This document shows positions 1 through 7,881 of a stretch of 64,000 nt of DNA, in pieces. The stretch is from CAVRXQ01 sp963838845 (GTDB lineage: Bacteria; Actinomycetota; Acidimicrobiia; Acidimicrobiales; Bog-793): contig CAWISR010000003.1 of NCBI GenBank assembly GCA_963838845.1, forward strand, positions 1,505,409 through 1,569,408, in the 5' to 3' direction. The first letter of the stretch is position 1. Each line of letters opens with the position of its first letter. Below the pieces are notes generated by a model. That model did not search any database, was not told where the DNA came from, and saw only the letters and a program-made list of their open reading frames with translations. A program made the translations under genes and the position numbers.

Positions 1-623
1 TGGCCGGGCTGCAGGCGATCGCCACGGCGCACCGACTCGGCGCGATCGTCCGCGGGTACGACGTCCGACCGGATGCGAAGGAGCAGGTGGAATCGCTTGG
101 CGGCCGTTTCCTCGAGCTCACGGCGGTCACCGACGCCGCCGGCGAAGGCGGCTACGCACGCACGCTCACCGAGCAAGAGTCGAGGGCCCTGCAGGACGAG
201 CTCAACGGGCACATCGCGAAGCACGACGTCGTGATCACAACCGCCCAGGTCCCGGGCCAACGCCCTCCGGTGCTCGTCACCAAAGAAGCGATCGACGCGA
301 TGAGGCACGGATCGGTGATCATCGACATGGGATCGAGCGAGCTCGGTGGCAACGTCGAGACGTCGCGACCCGCAGAGACTTTCGTCACCAACGGCGGAGT
401 CACGATCGTCGGAGCGCAGAACCTCGCGTCGACGATGGGAATGGGCGCCTCTGCGATGTATTCGCACAACATCACCGCGCTCGTTGGACACTTTGTCTCC
501 GAAGGCAAGTTCGTGGTTGATCTCGAAGACGAGATCCAGAAAGGAGTCGTCATCACCCACGATGGTGCCGTCGTCAACGAAGCGACGAAGGCGATACTGT
601 CCACCTCGGGCGCTGAGCGATGA
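1..623 (+). CDS. pntAA: NAD(P) transhydrogenase subunit alpha part 1, C-terminal part
   Basis: The reading frame is open from base 3, so the gene starts before the window; 206 residues are visible. The first residues (AGLQAIATAHRLGA) match the Rossmann region of the alanine dehydrogenase/PNT fold that binds NAD(H). The protein is the soluble NAD(H)-binding domain I of proton-translocating transhydrogenase, which moves hydride between NADH and NADP+ using the proton gradient. It ends shortly after domain I, so domain II is a separate gene here, the split three-gene arrangement common in actinobacteria and alphaproteobacteria. The stop overlaps the pntAB start by 4 nt (ATGA at 620-623), which suggests translational coupling. 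Confidence 0.93.
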   Translation, partial: AGLQAIATAHRLGAIVRGYDVRPDAKEQVESLGGRFLELTAVTDAAGEGGYARTLTEQESRALQDELNGHIAKHDVVITTAQVPGQRPPVLVTKEAIDAMRHGSVIIDMGSSELGGNVETSRPAETFVTNGGVTIVGAQNLASTMGMGASAMYSHNITALVGHFVSEGKFVVDLEDEIQKGVVITHDGAVVNEATKAILSTSGAER

Positions 624-949
624 GCACGAGCCTGATCACTGACATCACGATCTTCGTCCTCAGCCTCCTCGTCGGGTTCGAGGTCATATCGAAGGTTCCC
701 CAGACGCTGCACACACCGTTGATGTCCGCCGCGAACTCGATCCACGGCGTCGTGATCGTCGGAGCGTTCCTCATCGCATCGACGGCGCACTCCGCGGTCG
801 GCTACGTCCTCGCATTTGTCGCCGCGGTCTTCGCTGGGATGAACGTCGTCGGCGGGTACGCGGTGACGGGCAGGATGCTCCAGATGTTCCAGCGGAAACC
901 AATCAAAGCGGACGAGTCCGCGGCGACCAAGGAAAAGACAGCCTCCTGA
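620..949 (+). CDS. pntAB: NAD(P) transhydrogenase subunit alpha part 2 (membrane)
   Basis: A protein of 109 residues with three or four hydrophobic helices and a short charged tail. It is the alpha-side membrane part (domain II) of transhydrogenase and forms the proton channel together with the membrane helices of PntB. The size fits the separate PntAB family. It lies between pntAA (ATGA overlap) and pntB (1-nt TGATG overlap at 947-951), so the three subunits are made from one transcript. Confidence 0.93.
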   Translation: MSTSLITDITIFVLSLLVGFEVISKVPQTLHTPLMSAANSIHGVVIVGAFLIASTAHSAVGYVLAFVAAVFAGMNVVGGYAVTGRMLQMFQRKPIKADESAATKEKTAS

Positions 950-2373
950 TGGGTCCGTTCATCGACACGATCACGCTGATCTATCTGCTGGCAGCGACGT
1001 GTTTCGTCGTCGGACTGCACCTGATGAACGCGCCGCCAACGGCGAACCGAGGCAACCAGGTGTCGGCGGCGGGAATGGCGATCGCTGTCGGTGCGACGCT
1101 CGCGTTGATCGCGCACAACGACACGATCTCGACGACCGGCTGGTTGATGCTCGCCATCGGCGGCGTCTTCGGTTCGGGTATCGGCCTGTACCTCGCGCGT
1201 TCGGTCGAAATGACGGCGATGCCCCAGCTCGTCAGCGTGTTCAACGCCGTTGGCGGCGGGGCAGCGGCGCTCGTCGCGATCACGGACTTCATCCGGCTCG
1301 CCGGAATCGCCCACGCGTTGATCCCAGCCAGAACGTCCGTCTTTTCCGTCCTCGACATCGTCATCGGCGCTGTGACCTTTTCGGGTTCAGTGATCGCCGC
1401 GGGAAAGCTCCAAGGACTCGTGCCGACCCGGCCGATCGTCGTCCCCGGCGGGCGGTTCGCGAACCTCGTCCTCTTTGCCGGGATCTGTGCCGGAGCGGGC
1501 TACATCTTCTCCGGCGCGAACAGCGTTTGGACGCTGATCGGCATCGCCATCGCCGCGTTGATCATCGGCGTGATCATGGTTCTGCCGATCGGTGGCGCTG
1601 ACATGCCCGTCGTGATCTCGTTGCTGAACGCGTTCACCGGCACGGCGGTGGCGATGGCCGGGTTCGTCATCAACAACGCCGCCCTGATCATCGCCGGCGC
1701 GCTCGTCGGCGCCTCGGGGAGCATCCTCACCAAGTTGATGGCGGACGCGATGAACCGGTCGATTCTCAACATCGTCGCCGGCGGCTTTGGGACCGGCGAC
1801 GTGCAATCGATCGTCGGCGCCGGGGTGACGGGCCAGGTTCGCTCGGTGTCCGCCGACGACGTCGCGATTCAGCTTGCTTACGCGAGCGAAGTGATCGTCG
1901 TGCCTGGTTACGGCCTCGCCGTCGCGCACGCCCAGCACGCGATGCGGGAGCTCGAGGTCTTGCTCGAACAACGCGGCGTCAATGTGACCTACGCGATCCA
2001 CCCGGTCGCGGGACGTATGCCCGGCCATATGAACGTCCTGCTCGCAGAGGCCGAGGTCCCGTATCAGAAGCTCCGCACGATGGAGGAGATCAACCCGGAC
2101 TTTCCTCGAGCCGATGTCGCCCTCGTCGTCGGGGCGAACGACGTGACGAATCCCGCCGCACGCCGGCCGGGCAACGCGATCTCGGGGATGCCGATTCTCG
2201 ATGTCGACAAGGCGAAAAGCATCATCGTGATCAAGCGTTCGATGGGCCACGGATACGCCGGGATCGACAACGAGCTCTACACGGACCCGAAGACGGGCAT
2301 GTTCTTCGCCGATGCTCTCGCCGGTCTGCGGGCGATCACTGCGGCTGTGAAGACCCTGGTGGGCGCCGAGTAG
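949..2373 (+). CDS. pntB: NAD(P) transhydrogenase subunit beta
   Basis: A protein of 474 residues, normal for PntB. The first about 260 residues form a series of membrane helices (domain II). The rest is the NADP(H)-binding domain III, with the motif GYGLAVAHAQHA and, near the end, GANDVTNPAA, both typical of PntB. It completes the enzyme that makes NADPH at the cost of the proton gradient. It is the last gene of the operon; a small GC hairpin follows at 2411-2424. Confidence 0.95.
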   Translation: MGPFIDTITLIYLLAATCFVVGLHLMNAPPTANRGNQVSAAGMAIAVGATLALIAHNDTISTTGWLMLAIGGVFGSGIGLYLARSVEMTAMPQLVSVFNAVGGGAAALVAITDFIRLAGIAHALIPARTSVFSVLDIVIGAVTFSGSVIAAGKLQGLVPTRPIVVPGGRFANLVLFAGICAGAGYIFSGANSVWTLIGIAIAALIIGVIMVLPIGGADMPVVISLLNAFTGTAVAMAGFVINNAALIIAGALVGASGSILTKLMADAMNRSILNIVAGGFGTGDVQSIVGAGVTGQVRSVSADDVAIQLAYASEVIVVPGYGLAVAHAQHAMRELEVLLEQRGVNVTYAIHPVAGRMPGHMNVLLAEAEVPYQKLRTMEEINPDFPRADVALVVGANDVTNPAARRPGNAISGMPILDVDKAKSIIVIKRSMGHGYAGIDNELYTDPKTGMFFADALAGLRAITAAVKTLVGAE

Positions 2374-2410
2374 CAGACATCTCGCCGTGCCACGACGACT
2401 GACGAGCGGC

Positions 2411-2424
2411 CGCGAGTTCTCGCG
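2411..2424 (+). terminator. Possible weak terminator after pntB
   Basis: Self-complementary stretch CGCGAGTTCTCGCG (5-bp stem, 4-nt loop) followed by only three T residues. It lies 38 nt after the pntB stop and before the mraZ promoter. The stem is short and the T run poor, so function is uncertain. Confidence 0.3.
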
Positions 2425-2499
2425 TTTGCTCCTTCTGGACGCGCTCGCGCCCCCGTCTGAGAGCGCCGCACCCTGTGCCACGCGCGAACGCCCTGGTGG

Positions 2500-2550
2500 T
2501 TGACTGTGGAGATAACGAGCCATAAAGTGGCGCGAAGTGGAGGGTTAGGG
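2500..2550 (+). promoter_or_regulatory. dcw promoter with MraZ-type operator boxes
   Basis: A -35 box TTGACT (2500-2505) and a -10 box TAAAGT (2523-2528) are separated by exactly 17 nt. Three repeats at 10-bp spacing begin inside the -10: AAAGTGG (2524-2530), GAAGTGG (2534-2540) and the weaker GTTAGGG (2544-2550). Known MraZ operators are arrays of a GTGG-type box with 10-bp period next to the mraZ promoter, so autorepression by MraZ is the likely reading. Confidence 0.72.
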
Positions 2551-2602
2551 AGAGGGGCGACCGTATCGGTCGCCGTGGTGCCCTCCGGGAGGGATCGTCG
2601 CT

Positions 2603-3025
2603 TTGGGCCCCGAGTCCAGCTTCTTTGGGAGGTTCGACCACTCCCTTGACGCGAAGGGACGGCTGATACTTCCCTCGCGCCTACGGACGCGACTCGGGAC
2701 GCGCTTCTTTCTCACCGCGCACCTCGAGGACTGCCTCGCGCTGTGGCCGCTTGAGACCTTCGAAGCCGAGGTCGAAAGCCGTGAGGCTCAGGCCGTCGAC
2801 ACCTGGACCCGCAACGCGGCCCGGGAGTGGTTCGCGAAGGTCGCCGAGGTCGAGCACGACACCCAAGGTCGGGTCGTGATCCCCGCCGAATTGCGGGACT
2901 ACGCCGCGCTGGGGCGCGACGTAATCGTGATTGGCGTCCACGACCACGTCGAGCTCTGGTCGCCTGATCGCTGGGCGACCAAAGAGCTCGCGCCGACGGG
3001 CAGCGACCCGTCCTTCCGACCGTGA
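2603..3025 (+). CDS. mraZ: Transcriptional regulator MraZ
   Basis: A protein of 140 residues with two SpoVT/AbrB-like repeats; the family signature FFGRFDHSLDAKGRLILPSR is at residues 7-26. MraZ binds repeats upstream of its own operon and controls division and cell-wall genes. The start is a TTG at 2603 preceded by GGAGGG about 10 nt upstream; there is no better ATG or GTG before the conserved FFGR. It opens the dcw cluster, and candidate binding boxes lie at 2524-2550. The C-terminal tail after the second repeat is longer than in E. coli-type MraZ. The stop overlaps a GTGA, but the true rsmH start is probably 206 nt further on. Confidence 0.93.
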   Translation: MGPESSFFGRFDHSLDAKGRLILPSRLRTRLGTRFFLTAHLEDCLALWPLETFEAEVESREAQAVDTWTRNAAREWFAKVAEVEHDTQGRVVIPAELRDYAALGRDVIVIGVHDHVELWSPDRWATKELAPTGSDPSFRP

Positions 3026-3107
3026 GCGATTCGGTCACCCGTGCCCGGTCCGAAGCCGCCAACGGAGCGGTCTCGGTCGGCGCGCCCTTTCCGACATCTA
3101 CCAGTGT

Positions 3108-3246
3108 GGTTCCCTGGCTCATCCGCAGCCCCTCGGCTGCGTTTGCTGATGGTCAGCATCCACCCCTCTCCGCTCATCTCCATCCGCTTGACGGGGTTCC
3201 CTTCACCCCGGACGCGGTCGGGGGGCTGCGGATGAGCCAGGGAACC
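3108..3246 (+). promoter_or_regulatory. Structured leader RNA upstream of rsmH (mraW-motif-like)
   Basis: The 206-nt gap between mraZ and rsmH contains a perfect 25-bp inverted repeat: left arm 3108-3132, right arm 3222-3246. The right arm covers part of the G-rich Shine-Dalgarno stretch (3220-3225) and the rsmH ATG (3232-3234). The left arm can instead form a local hairpin, CGCAGCC (3124-3130), loop CCTC, GGCTGCG (3135-3141), with CATC/GATG extending it. The two structures exclude each other, as in a translational switch. A conserved RNA called the mraW motif is known before mraW/rsmH in actinobacteria; that this is the same RNA is inferred from position. Confidence 0.62.
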
Positions 3247-4203
3247 TTTCACACGCCGGTGATGGTCGAGGAAGTTCTCGATCTCGTCCGCCCGTGTCCG
3301 CCTGGAGTGGTCGTGGACGCCACGGTCGGGGGAGGCGGTCACGCTGCGGCGATCCTCGACGACCGGCGCGACGTCGTCGTCGTCGGAATCGATCAGGACG
3401 AGGACGCGCTGGTGGTGGCGACCGAGCGACTCGCGCCGTTCGGAGGGAGGGCGATCGTGCGCGGCGGCCGCTTCGACGATCTCGACGAAATCCTCGCCGC
3501 CATCCCGCAATCGGGGCTCGCTTTCGACGGCGGGCTCTCGGCGGTCCTCTTTGACCTCGGCGTGAGCTCTCATCAGCTCGACGAGGCGCAGCGCGGTTTC
3601 AGCTACCGCCTCGACGGGCCGATCGACATGCGCATGGACCAGCACACGCCGACCTCCGCCGCCGACATCGTCAACTCGTCTGATGTCGGCGAGCTTGCGG
3701 AGCTCTTCCGCCTCCACGGCGAGGACCGTTTCGCGAAACGCATCGCCGATTCGATCGTGCGACGCCGTCCGATCACGACGACCGGAGAACTCGCCGCCGC
3801 CGTCTCCGACGCGGTTCCAGCCGCGCATCGCCGACGCGGTCACCCGGCGCGGCGCGTGTTTCAAGCGCTGCGGGTAGCAGTCAACGACGAGCTCAGGGCG
3901 CTCGAAGCCGCCCTCGACAAGAGCATCGAGCTCGTCGCGCCGGCGGGGCGGATCGTCGTCATCTCCTACCACTCGGGCGAGGACCGCATCGTGAAGCGGC
4001 GCTTTCGCGACTGGTCGAACGCGCAATGTGCGTGCCCGCCAGGAGCACCCTGCACGTGCGGTGCTACGCCACGGGCGCGTGTGCTCACGAAGGGCGCACA
4101 ACGCCCGAGCGAAGACGAAATCGCGCAGAATCCGCGCGCACGCGAAGCACGACTCCGCGCGATCGAGCGCCTTTCGGCCCTCGATATAGACGAGGGCGAG
4201 TGA
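3232..4203 (+). CDS. rsmH: 16S rRNA (cytosine(1402)-N(4))-methyltransferase
   Basis: From the ATG at 3232 the protein has 323 residues and begins MSQGTFHTPVMVEEVLDLV, the usual RsmH N-terminus. It methylates N4 of C1402 in 16S rRNA using S-adenosylmethionine. The SAM-binding motif DATVGGGGH lies near residue 31, followed by the family motifs DLGVSSHQLD and FQALRVAVNDEL. The frame is open back to a GTG at 3022, but that would add 70 residues without family resemblance and would run through the inverted repeat. The G-run SD and start codon lie inside the leader structure, so translation may be controlled. The stop overlaps the ftsL start (TGATG). Confidence 0.93.
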   Translation: MSQGTFHTPVMVEEVLDLVRPCPPGVVVDATVGGGGHAAAILDDRRDVVVVGIDQDEDALVVATERLAPFGGRAIVRGGRFDDLDEILAAIPQSGLAFDGGLSAVLFDLGVSSHQLDEAQRGFSYRLDGPIDMRMDQHTPTSAADIVNSSDVGELAELFRLHGEDRFAKRIADSIVRRRPITTTGELAAAVSDAVPAAHRRRGHPARRVFQALRVAVNDELRALEAALDKSIELVAPAGRIVVISYHSGEDRIVKRRFRDWSNAQCACPPGAPCTCGATPRARVLTKGAQRPSEDEIAQNPRAREARLRAIERLSALDIDEGE

Positions 4204-4637
4204 TGGCGGCGGCGCGACCTCTTCCCGCGACCTCGCGAACGAAACGCACCGCAGCTGCGGCGAGGGTGTGCTCGTCACGCCGTTCGGCGGTTGCCGACCA
4301 CAACGCGCCGAATCGCAAGCGGATGCGCCGACGCGCCCGATTGTTCCTCGTCGCTTCGATCGCCCTCGTCGGGGGATCGCTCTTCGCCGTGGCCGCCGGG
4401 CAAGCGCTGGTAGCGGCACACCAAGTCGCGCTCGACCAAGCCCAGCAGTCGCTTTCGGCTGCCGTCGCGCGCAACCAGAACCTGCAGTTCAGCCTTTCGA
4501 AGCTCGAGTCGCCGGCGCGCATCGTCGAGATCGCCGAGGGTCGATACGGCATGGTCGTGCCTCAGAGCGTCCTCTACCTCGCACCGGTGAACCCCGGACC
4601 GACCGTGATCGCGGCCGCGACGAGGTCGAGCCGGTGA
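4203..4637 (+). CDS. ftsL: FtsL-like cell division protein
   Basis: A 144-residue protein placed between rsmH and ftsI, the standard position of ftsL. It has a basic N-terminal region, one membrane helix (about residues 47-71), then a heptad-like coiled coil containing ALDQAQQSLSAAV and a short tail. This single-pass, extracytoplasmic coiled-coil layout is that of FtsL, which joins DivIC/FtsB and FtsQ to activate septal peptidoglycan synthesis. FtsL is poorly conserved, so the call rests on topology and context. It overlaps rsmH by 1 nt and ftsI by 4 nt (GTGA). Confidence 0.82.
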   Translation: MAAARPLPATSRTKRTAAAARVCSSRRSAVADHNAPNRKRMRRRARLFLVASIALVGGSLFAVAAGQALVAAHQVALDQAQQSLSAAVARNQNLQFSLSKLESPARIVEIAEGRYGMVVPQSVLYLAPVNPGPTVIAAATRSSR

Positions 4638-6367
4638 GCGCTGGTCGACGCCGCCGGCCTTCCGCGTCGACCATTCGCCTCCGTCGCATCTCCGCGGTCG
4701 CGATCCTCCTCGTCGTCGGGCTCGGTATCCGGCTCGTCCTTGTTCAAGTCCTCGACGGCGCGCGCTACGCGGCGTACCTGAGCGGCGAGGTTGAACAGAA
4801 GGTCTCGCTGCCCGCGACGAGGGGTGCGGTCTACGACAGCACAGGAAACGTGCTTGCGGTCTCTGTCGAACGCACGAATGTCATCGCCGACGATTTTCAG
4901 ATCTCCCATCCGGACAAGGAAGCGACCGCGCTCGCGCCGTTGCTGCATCTGCGCATCTCAACGCTCTCGAGCGCACTTTCCGAGAGGAACGGCTACGTCG
5001 TCCTCGCACGAGACCTCCCGAACAATGCTGTCGATCCGATTGAAGAGGGCGCGTTCGCCGGGCTCTCCTTTGTCCCCGCCGAACAACGCGTGACCTCTGG
5101 CGATGGCGTCTTCCAGCCGGTCCTCGGCGACGTGAACGCGTCGAACCTCGGCTATTCGGGGATCGAGTACGCGTATAACGACCTGCTTTCCGGTCGTGCG
5201 GGCAGCGAGGTTGCGGCGGTTGCCCCAGGCGGCATCACCCTGCCGGCGAAGCCGCACGACGTCGTCGCGCCGAAGCCGGGCATGGGTGTCGTGCTGACGA
5301 TCGACGAGCCGTTGCAGGTGGAGACCGAACGCGACGTCGCGGCGCAGATGCGCGCCACCGGTGCCGACAGCGGGATCGCGGTGATCATGGACGTCCATAC
5401 CGGCGCGATCCTGGCGATGGTGGACCTGATTCGGGCTCACCACGGCATGATCGTTCCCGCTCCGGAGAACCTTGCCGCTACGAGCGTTTACCAGCCGGGC
5501 TCGGTCATGAAACTCGCGACCGTCTCCTTCGCCTTGCAAGACGGATTGATCACGCCGTCGACGGTGCTCACCGTCCCGTACCAGATCAACGTCGGGGGCT
5601 ATGTATTCCAAGACGCCGATTTCCACCGGACGCAGCCGATGCCGGTATCGCAGATTCTCGCCCAATCCTCGAACGTCGGCACTATCGAGATCGCGCAGCG
5701 GCTCGGCGAAGAGCGGCTCTTCCACGCGCTCAACGCGTACGGCTTTGGCCACCTCACGGGGCTCGACTGGCCGGGCGAATCGCAGGGGATCATCGGTTCT
5801 CCCGGCACCTGGTACGGCTCGTCGGCCGCCTCGGTGCCGATCGGAACGGGGATCGCCGTCACGCCGCTGCAGATCCTCGACGCGTACAACGCCGTCGCGA
5901 ACGACGGCGTCTTTGTCACACCTCACCTTGTCCAGGGACTCGTGAACGACAATGGCGTTGAGCATCTCGTCGCGCCGCACGTCGGCCGACGGGTGATCGA
6001 CCGCTCGACGGTGCGCCAGCTCATCCCGATGCTTGAGGGCGTCGTGCAGGACGGCACCGCAGTGCTCGCCCACATCCCCGGTTACACCGTCGCGGGAAAG
6101 ACCGGGACCGCCCAGGTCCCGGATCCGACTGGGCTCGGATACGTGCCTGGTGACTGGAACGCTACCTTCGTCGGTTTCGTGCCGGCGCAGGCCCCGCAGC
6201 TCGCCGGGATCGTGGTCTTCAACCACCCAACACCGATCTACGGTGGGTCGGTGTCTGCACCGATCTTTTCGAAGATCATGCAGTACGCACTCAGGCGATT
6301 CGACATCGCCCCGCCCGCGCCTTCGACGACATTGACCTCGACGTTGCGACGCGGCGGATCAAAGTGA
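4634..6367 (+). CDS. ftsI: Penicillin-binding protein, FtsI/PBP3-type transpeptidase
   Basis: The start is the GTG at 4634 that overlaps the ftsL stop, giving 577 residues. A short cytoplasmic stretch and one membrane helix (about 17-36) come first, then the PBP dimerisation domain and the transpeptidase domain. The three active-site motifs are present: SVMK (Ser about 290), SSN (about 345-347) and KTGTA (Lys about 489). FtsI cross-links septal peptidoglycan with FtsW and is the target of beta-lactams. It overlaps murE by 4 nt. Confidence 0.95.
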   Translation: MSAGRRRRPSASTIRLRRISAVAILLVVGLGIRLVLVQVLDGARYAAYLSGEVEQKVSLPATRGAVYDSTGNVLAVSVERTNVIADDFQISHPDKEATALAPLLHLRISTLSSALSERNGYVVLARDLPNNAVDPIEEGAFAGLSFVPAEQRVTSGDGVFQPVLGDVNASNLGYSGIEYAYNDLLSGRAGSEVAAVAPGGITLPAKPHDVVAPKPGMGVVLTIDEPLQVETERDVAAQMRATGADSGIAVIMDVHTGAILAMVDLIRAHHGMIVPAPENLAATSVYQPGSVMKLATVSFALQDGLITPSTVLTVPYQINVGGYVFQDADFHRTQPMPVSQILAQSSNVGTIEIAQRLGEERLFHALNAYGFGHLTGLDWPGESQGIIGSPGTWYGSSAASVPIGTGIAVTPLQILDAYNAVANDGVFVTPHLVQGLVNDNGVEHLVAPHVGRRVIDRSTVRQLIPMLEGVVQDGTAVLAHIPGYTVAGKTGTAQVPDPTGLGYVPGDWNATFVGFVPAQAPQLAGIVVFNHPTPIYGGSVSAPIFSKIMQYALRRFDIAPPAPSTTLTSTLRRGGSK

Positions 6368-7881
6368 CGAGTTTGGCCGTGGCGGACAAGACCCTCGGTG
6401 TGGCGATCGGAAAGATCGTGGAGCGCGTGCATCCGCTCGCGGTCGTCGGCACGACAGACGACGTCGCTGTGACCCAGATCGCCTTCGACCATCGCAGCGT
6501 TGTGCGGGGCGCCCTGTTCTGCTGCCTCATCGGAGAGCAGGTAGACGGTCACAACTTCGCCGCGGCGGCGTACCGACAGGGGGCGATCGCGTTCATCTGC
6601 GAGCACACCTTGGGCAGGGACATCGACTCGGCGGTGCAACTAGTCGTCGCGCCTGGGATGGCGCGTCCGGCTATGGCACTCGCGGCGTGCGCCTTCTACG
6701 ACGACCCGGGGCGCAAGCTCCGCATGATCGGGGTCACCGGTACCAACGGCAAGACGACGACGACGCAGCTGTTGCGGGACATCTTGGAGGTCGATGGTTG
6801 GCCGACCGGCGTCATCGGCACCCTCGGGGGTGCACGAACGACGCCTGAGGCGCCGAAGGTGCAGGAGACGCTGTCCGAATTGCAAGCGAACGGCGCCGTC
6901 GCCTGCGCGATGGAGGTCACGTCGCACGCGCTCTCGCAGCATCGTGTCGACGGGATTCTGTTCGACGTCGCGGTTTTCACGAACCTGTCACAGGACCACC
7001 TCGATTACCACCATTCGATGGAGTCGTACTTCGCCGCCAAGGCAGAGTTGTTCACGCCCGAACGCGCCCGCTTCGCCGTCGTGAACAGAGACGACGAATA
7101 CGGGCGGAGGTTGATCGCAAAGAGCCTGGTCCCGACGGTGGCGTATTCGATCGACGACGCGCGCAACCTGGAGCTCGGTCTGAGCTCGACGCGCTTTCGA
7201 CTCGGAAAACGTGACGTCGTTTTTCCGATGGGAGGGGGGTTTAACGTCAAGAACGCGCTCGCCGCGGCATTTACTGCGCGCGCACTCGGCGTCGGTGTTG
7301 ACGCCATCGTCGAGGGCCTCGCGAGGGCACAACGCGTGCCGGGTCGATTCGAGGCGTTCGAAGGCGAGAACGGCGTCGTCGCTGTCGTCGATTACGCGCA
7401 CACCCCCGCTGGTTTGGAAGAGGTGCTGCGCGCTGTGCGCCGGGACGGCAAGAACACCGACACCGGCGACCGCGCCTCGGTGACCGTTGTCTTTGGCGCG
7501 GGTGGCGATCGCGATCGCGGCAAGCGTCCGGCGATGGGCGCGATCGCGTCGCGCCTCGCCGACACCGTCGTCTTGACGAACGACAACCCGCGAAGTGAAG
7601 ACCCTCACCAGATCGTCGAGGACATCAGGGCGGGGATTTCGGGCCGCGCAGACGTCGTCGTCGAGCTCGACCGCCGCAAGGCGATCCTTGAAGCGCTGCG
7701 TTCGGCGAGACCGGGCGACGTCGTCGTCGTCGCCGGCAAGGGGCACGAGACGACCCAAGAGTTCGACGACCGGACGATCCCCTTCGACGACCGCGAGATC
7801 GTACGCGGCGAGCTCGACCGGCTCGGGTGGCGTGCGAAACGTCAGCGGACGGGGATCGAGGGACAAGCGGGCGAGTCGTGA
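6364..7881 (+). CDS. murE: UDP-MurNAc-tripeptide synthetase (meso-DAP adding)
   Basis: A 505-residue Mur ligase. The ATP-binding motif GVTGTNGKTTTTQLL lies in the central domain, and the C-terminal domain carries DNPRSEDP, the DNPR signature that binds meso-diaminopimelate. It therefore adds meso-DAP to UDP-MurNAc-L-Ala-D-Glu, so the cell wall should be DAP-type. The GTG start overlaps ftsI (GTGA). In most bacteria murF comes next, but here mraY follows directly with a 4-nt overlap. Confidence 0.95.
   Translation: MTSLAVADKTLGVAIGKIVERVHPLAVVGTTDDVAVTQIAFDHRSVVRGALFCCLIGEQVDGHNFAAAAYRQGAIAFICEHTLGRDIDSAVQLVVAPGMARPAMALAACAFYDDPGRKLRMIGVTGTNGKTTTTQLLRDILEVDGWPTGVIGTLGGARTTPEAPKVQETLSELQANGAVACAMEVTSHALSQHRVDGILFDVAVFTNLSQDHLDYHHSMESYFAAKAELFTPERARFAVVNRDDEYGRRLIAKSLVPTVAYSIDDARNLELGLSSTRFRLGKRDVVFPMGGGFNVKNALAAAFTARALGVGVDAIVEGLARAQRVPGRFEAFEGENGVVAVVDYAHTPAGLEEVLRAVRRDGKNTDTGDRASVTVVFGAGGDRDRGKRPAMGAIASRLADTVVLTNDNPRSEDPHQIVEDIRAGISGRADVVVELDRRKAILEALRSARPGDVVVVAGKGHETTQEFDDRTIPFDDREIVRGELDRLGWRAKRQRTGIEGQAGES

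Noticed and set aside
3022..3231. An N-terminal extension of rsmH starting at GTG 3022, overlapping the mraZ stop.
   Set aside because: The frame is open, but the 70 extra residues are not RsmH-like and the DNA forms a perfect inverted repeat ending over the ATG at 3232, better explained as a leader RNA.
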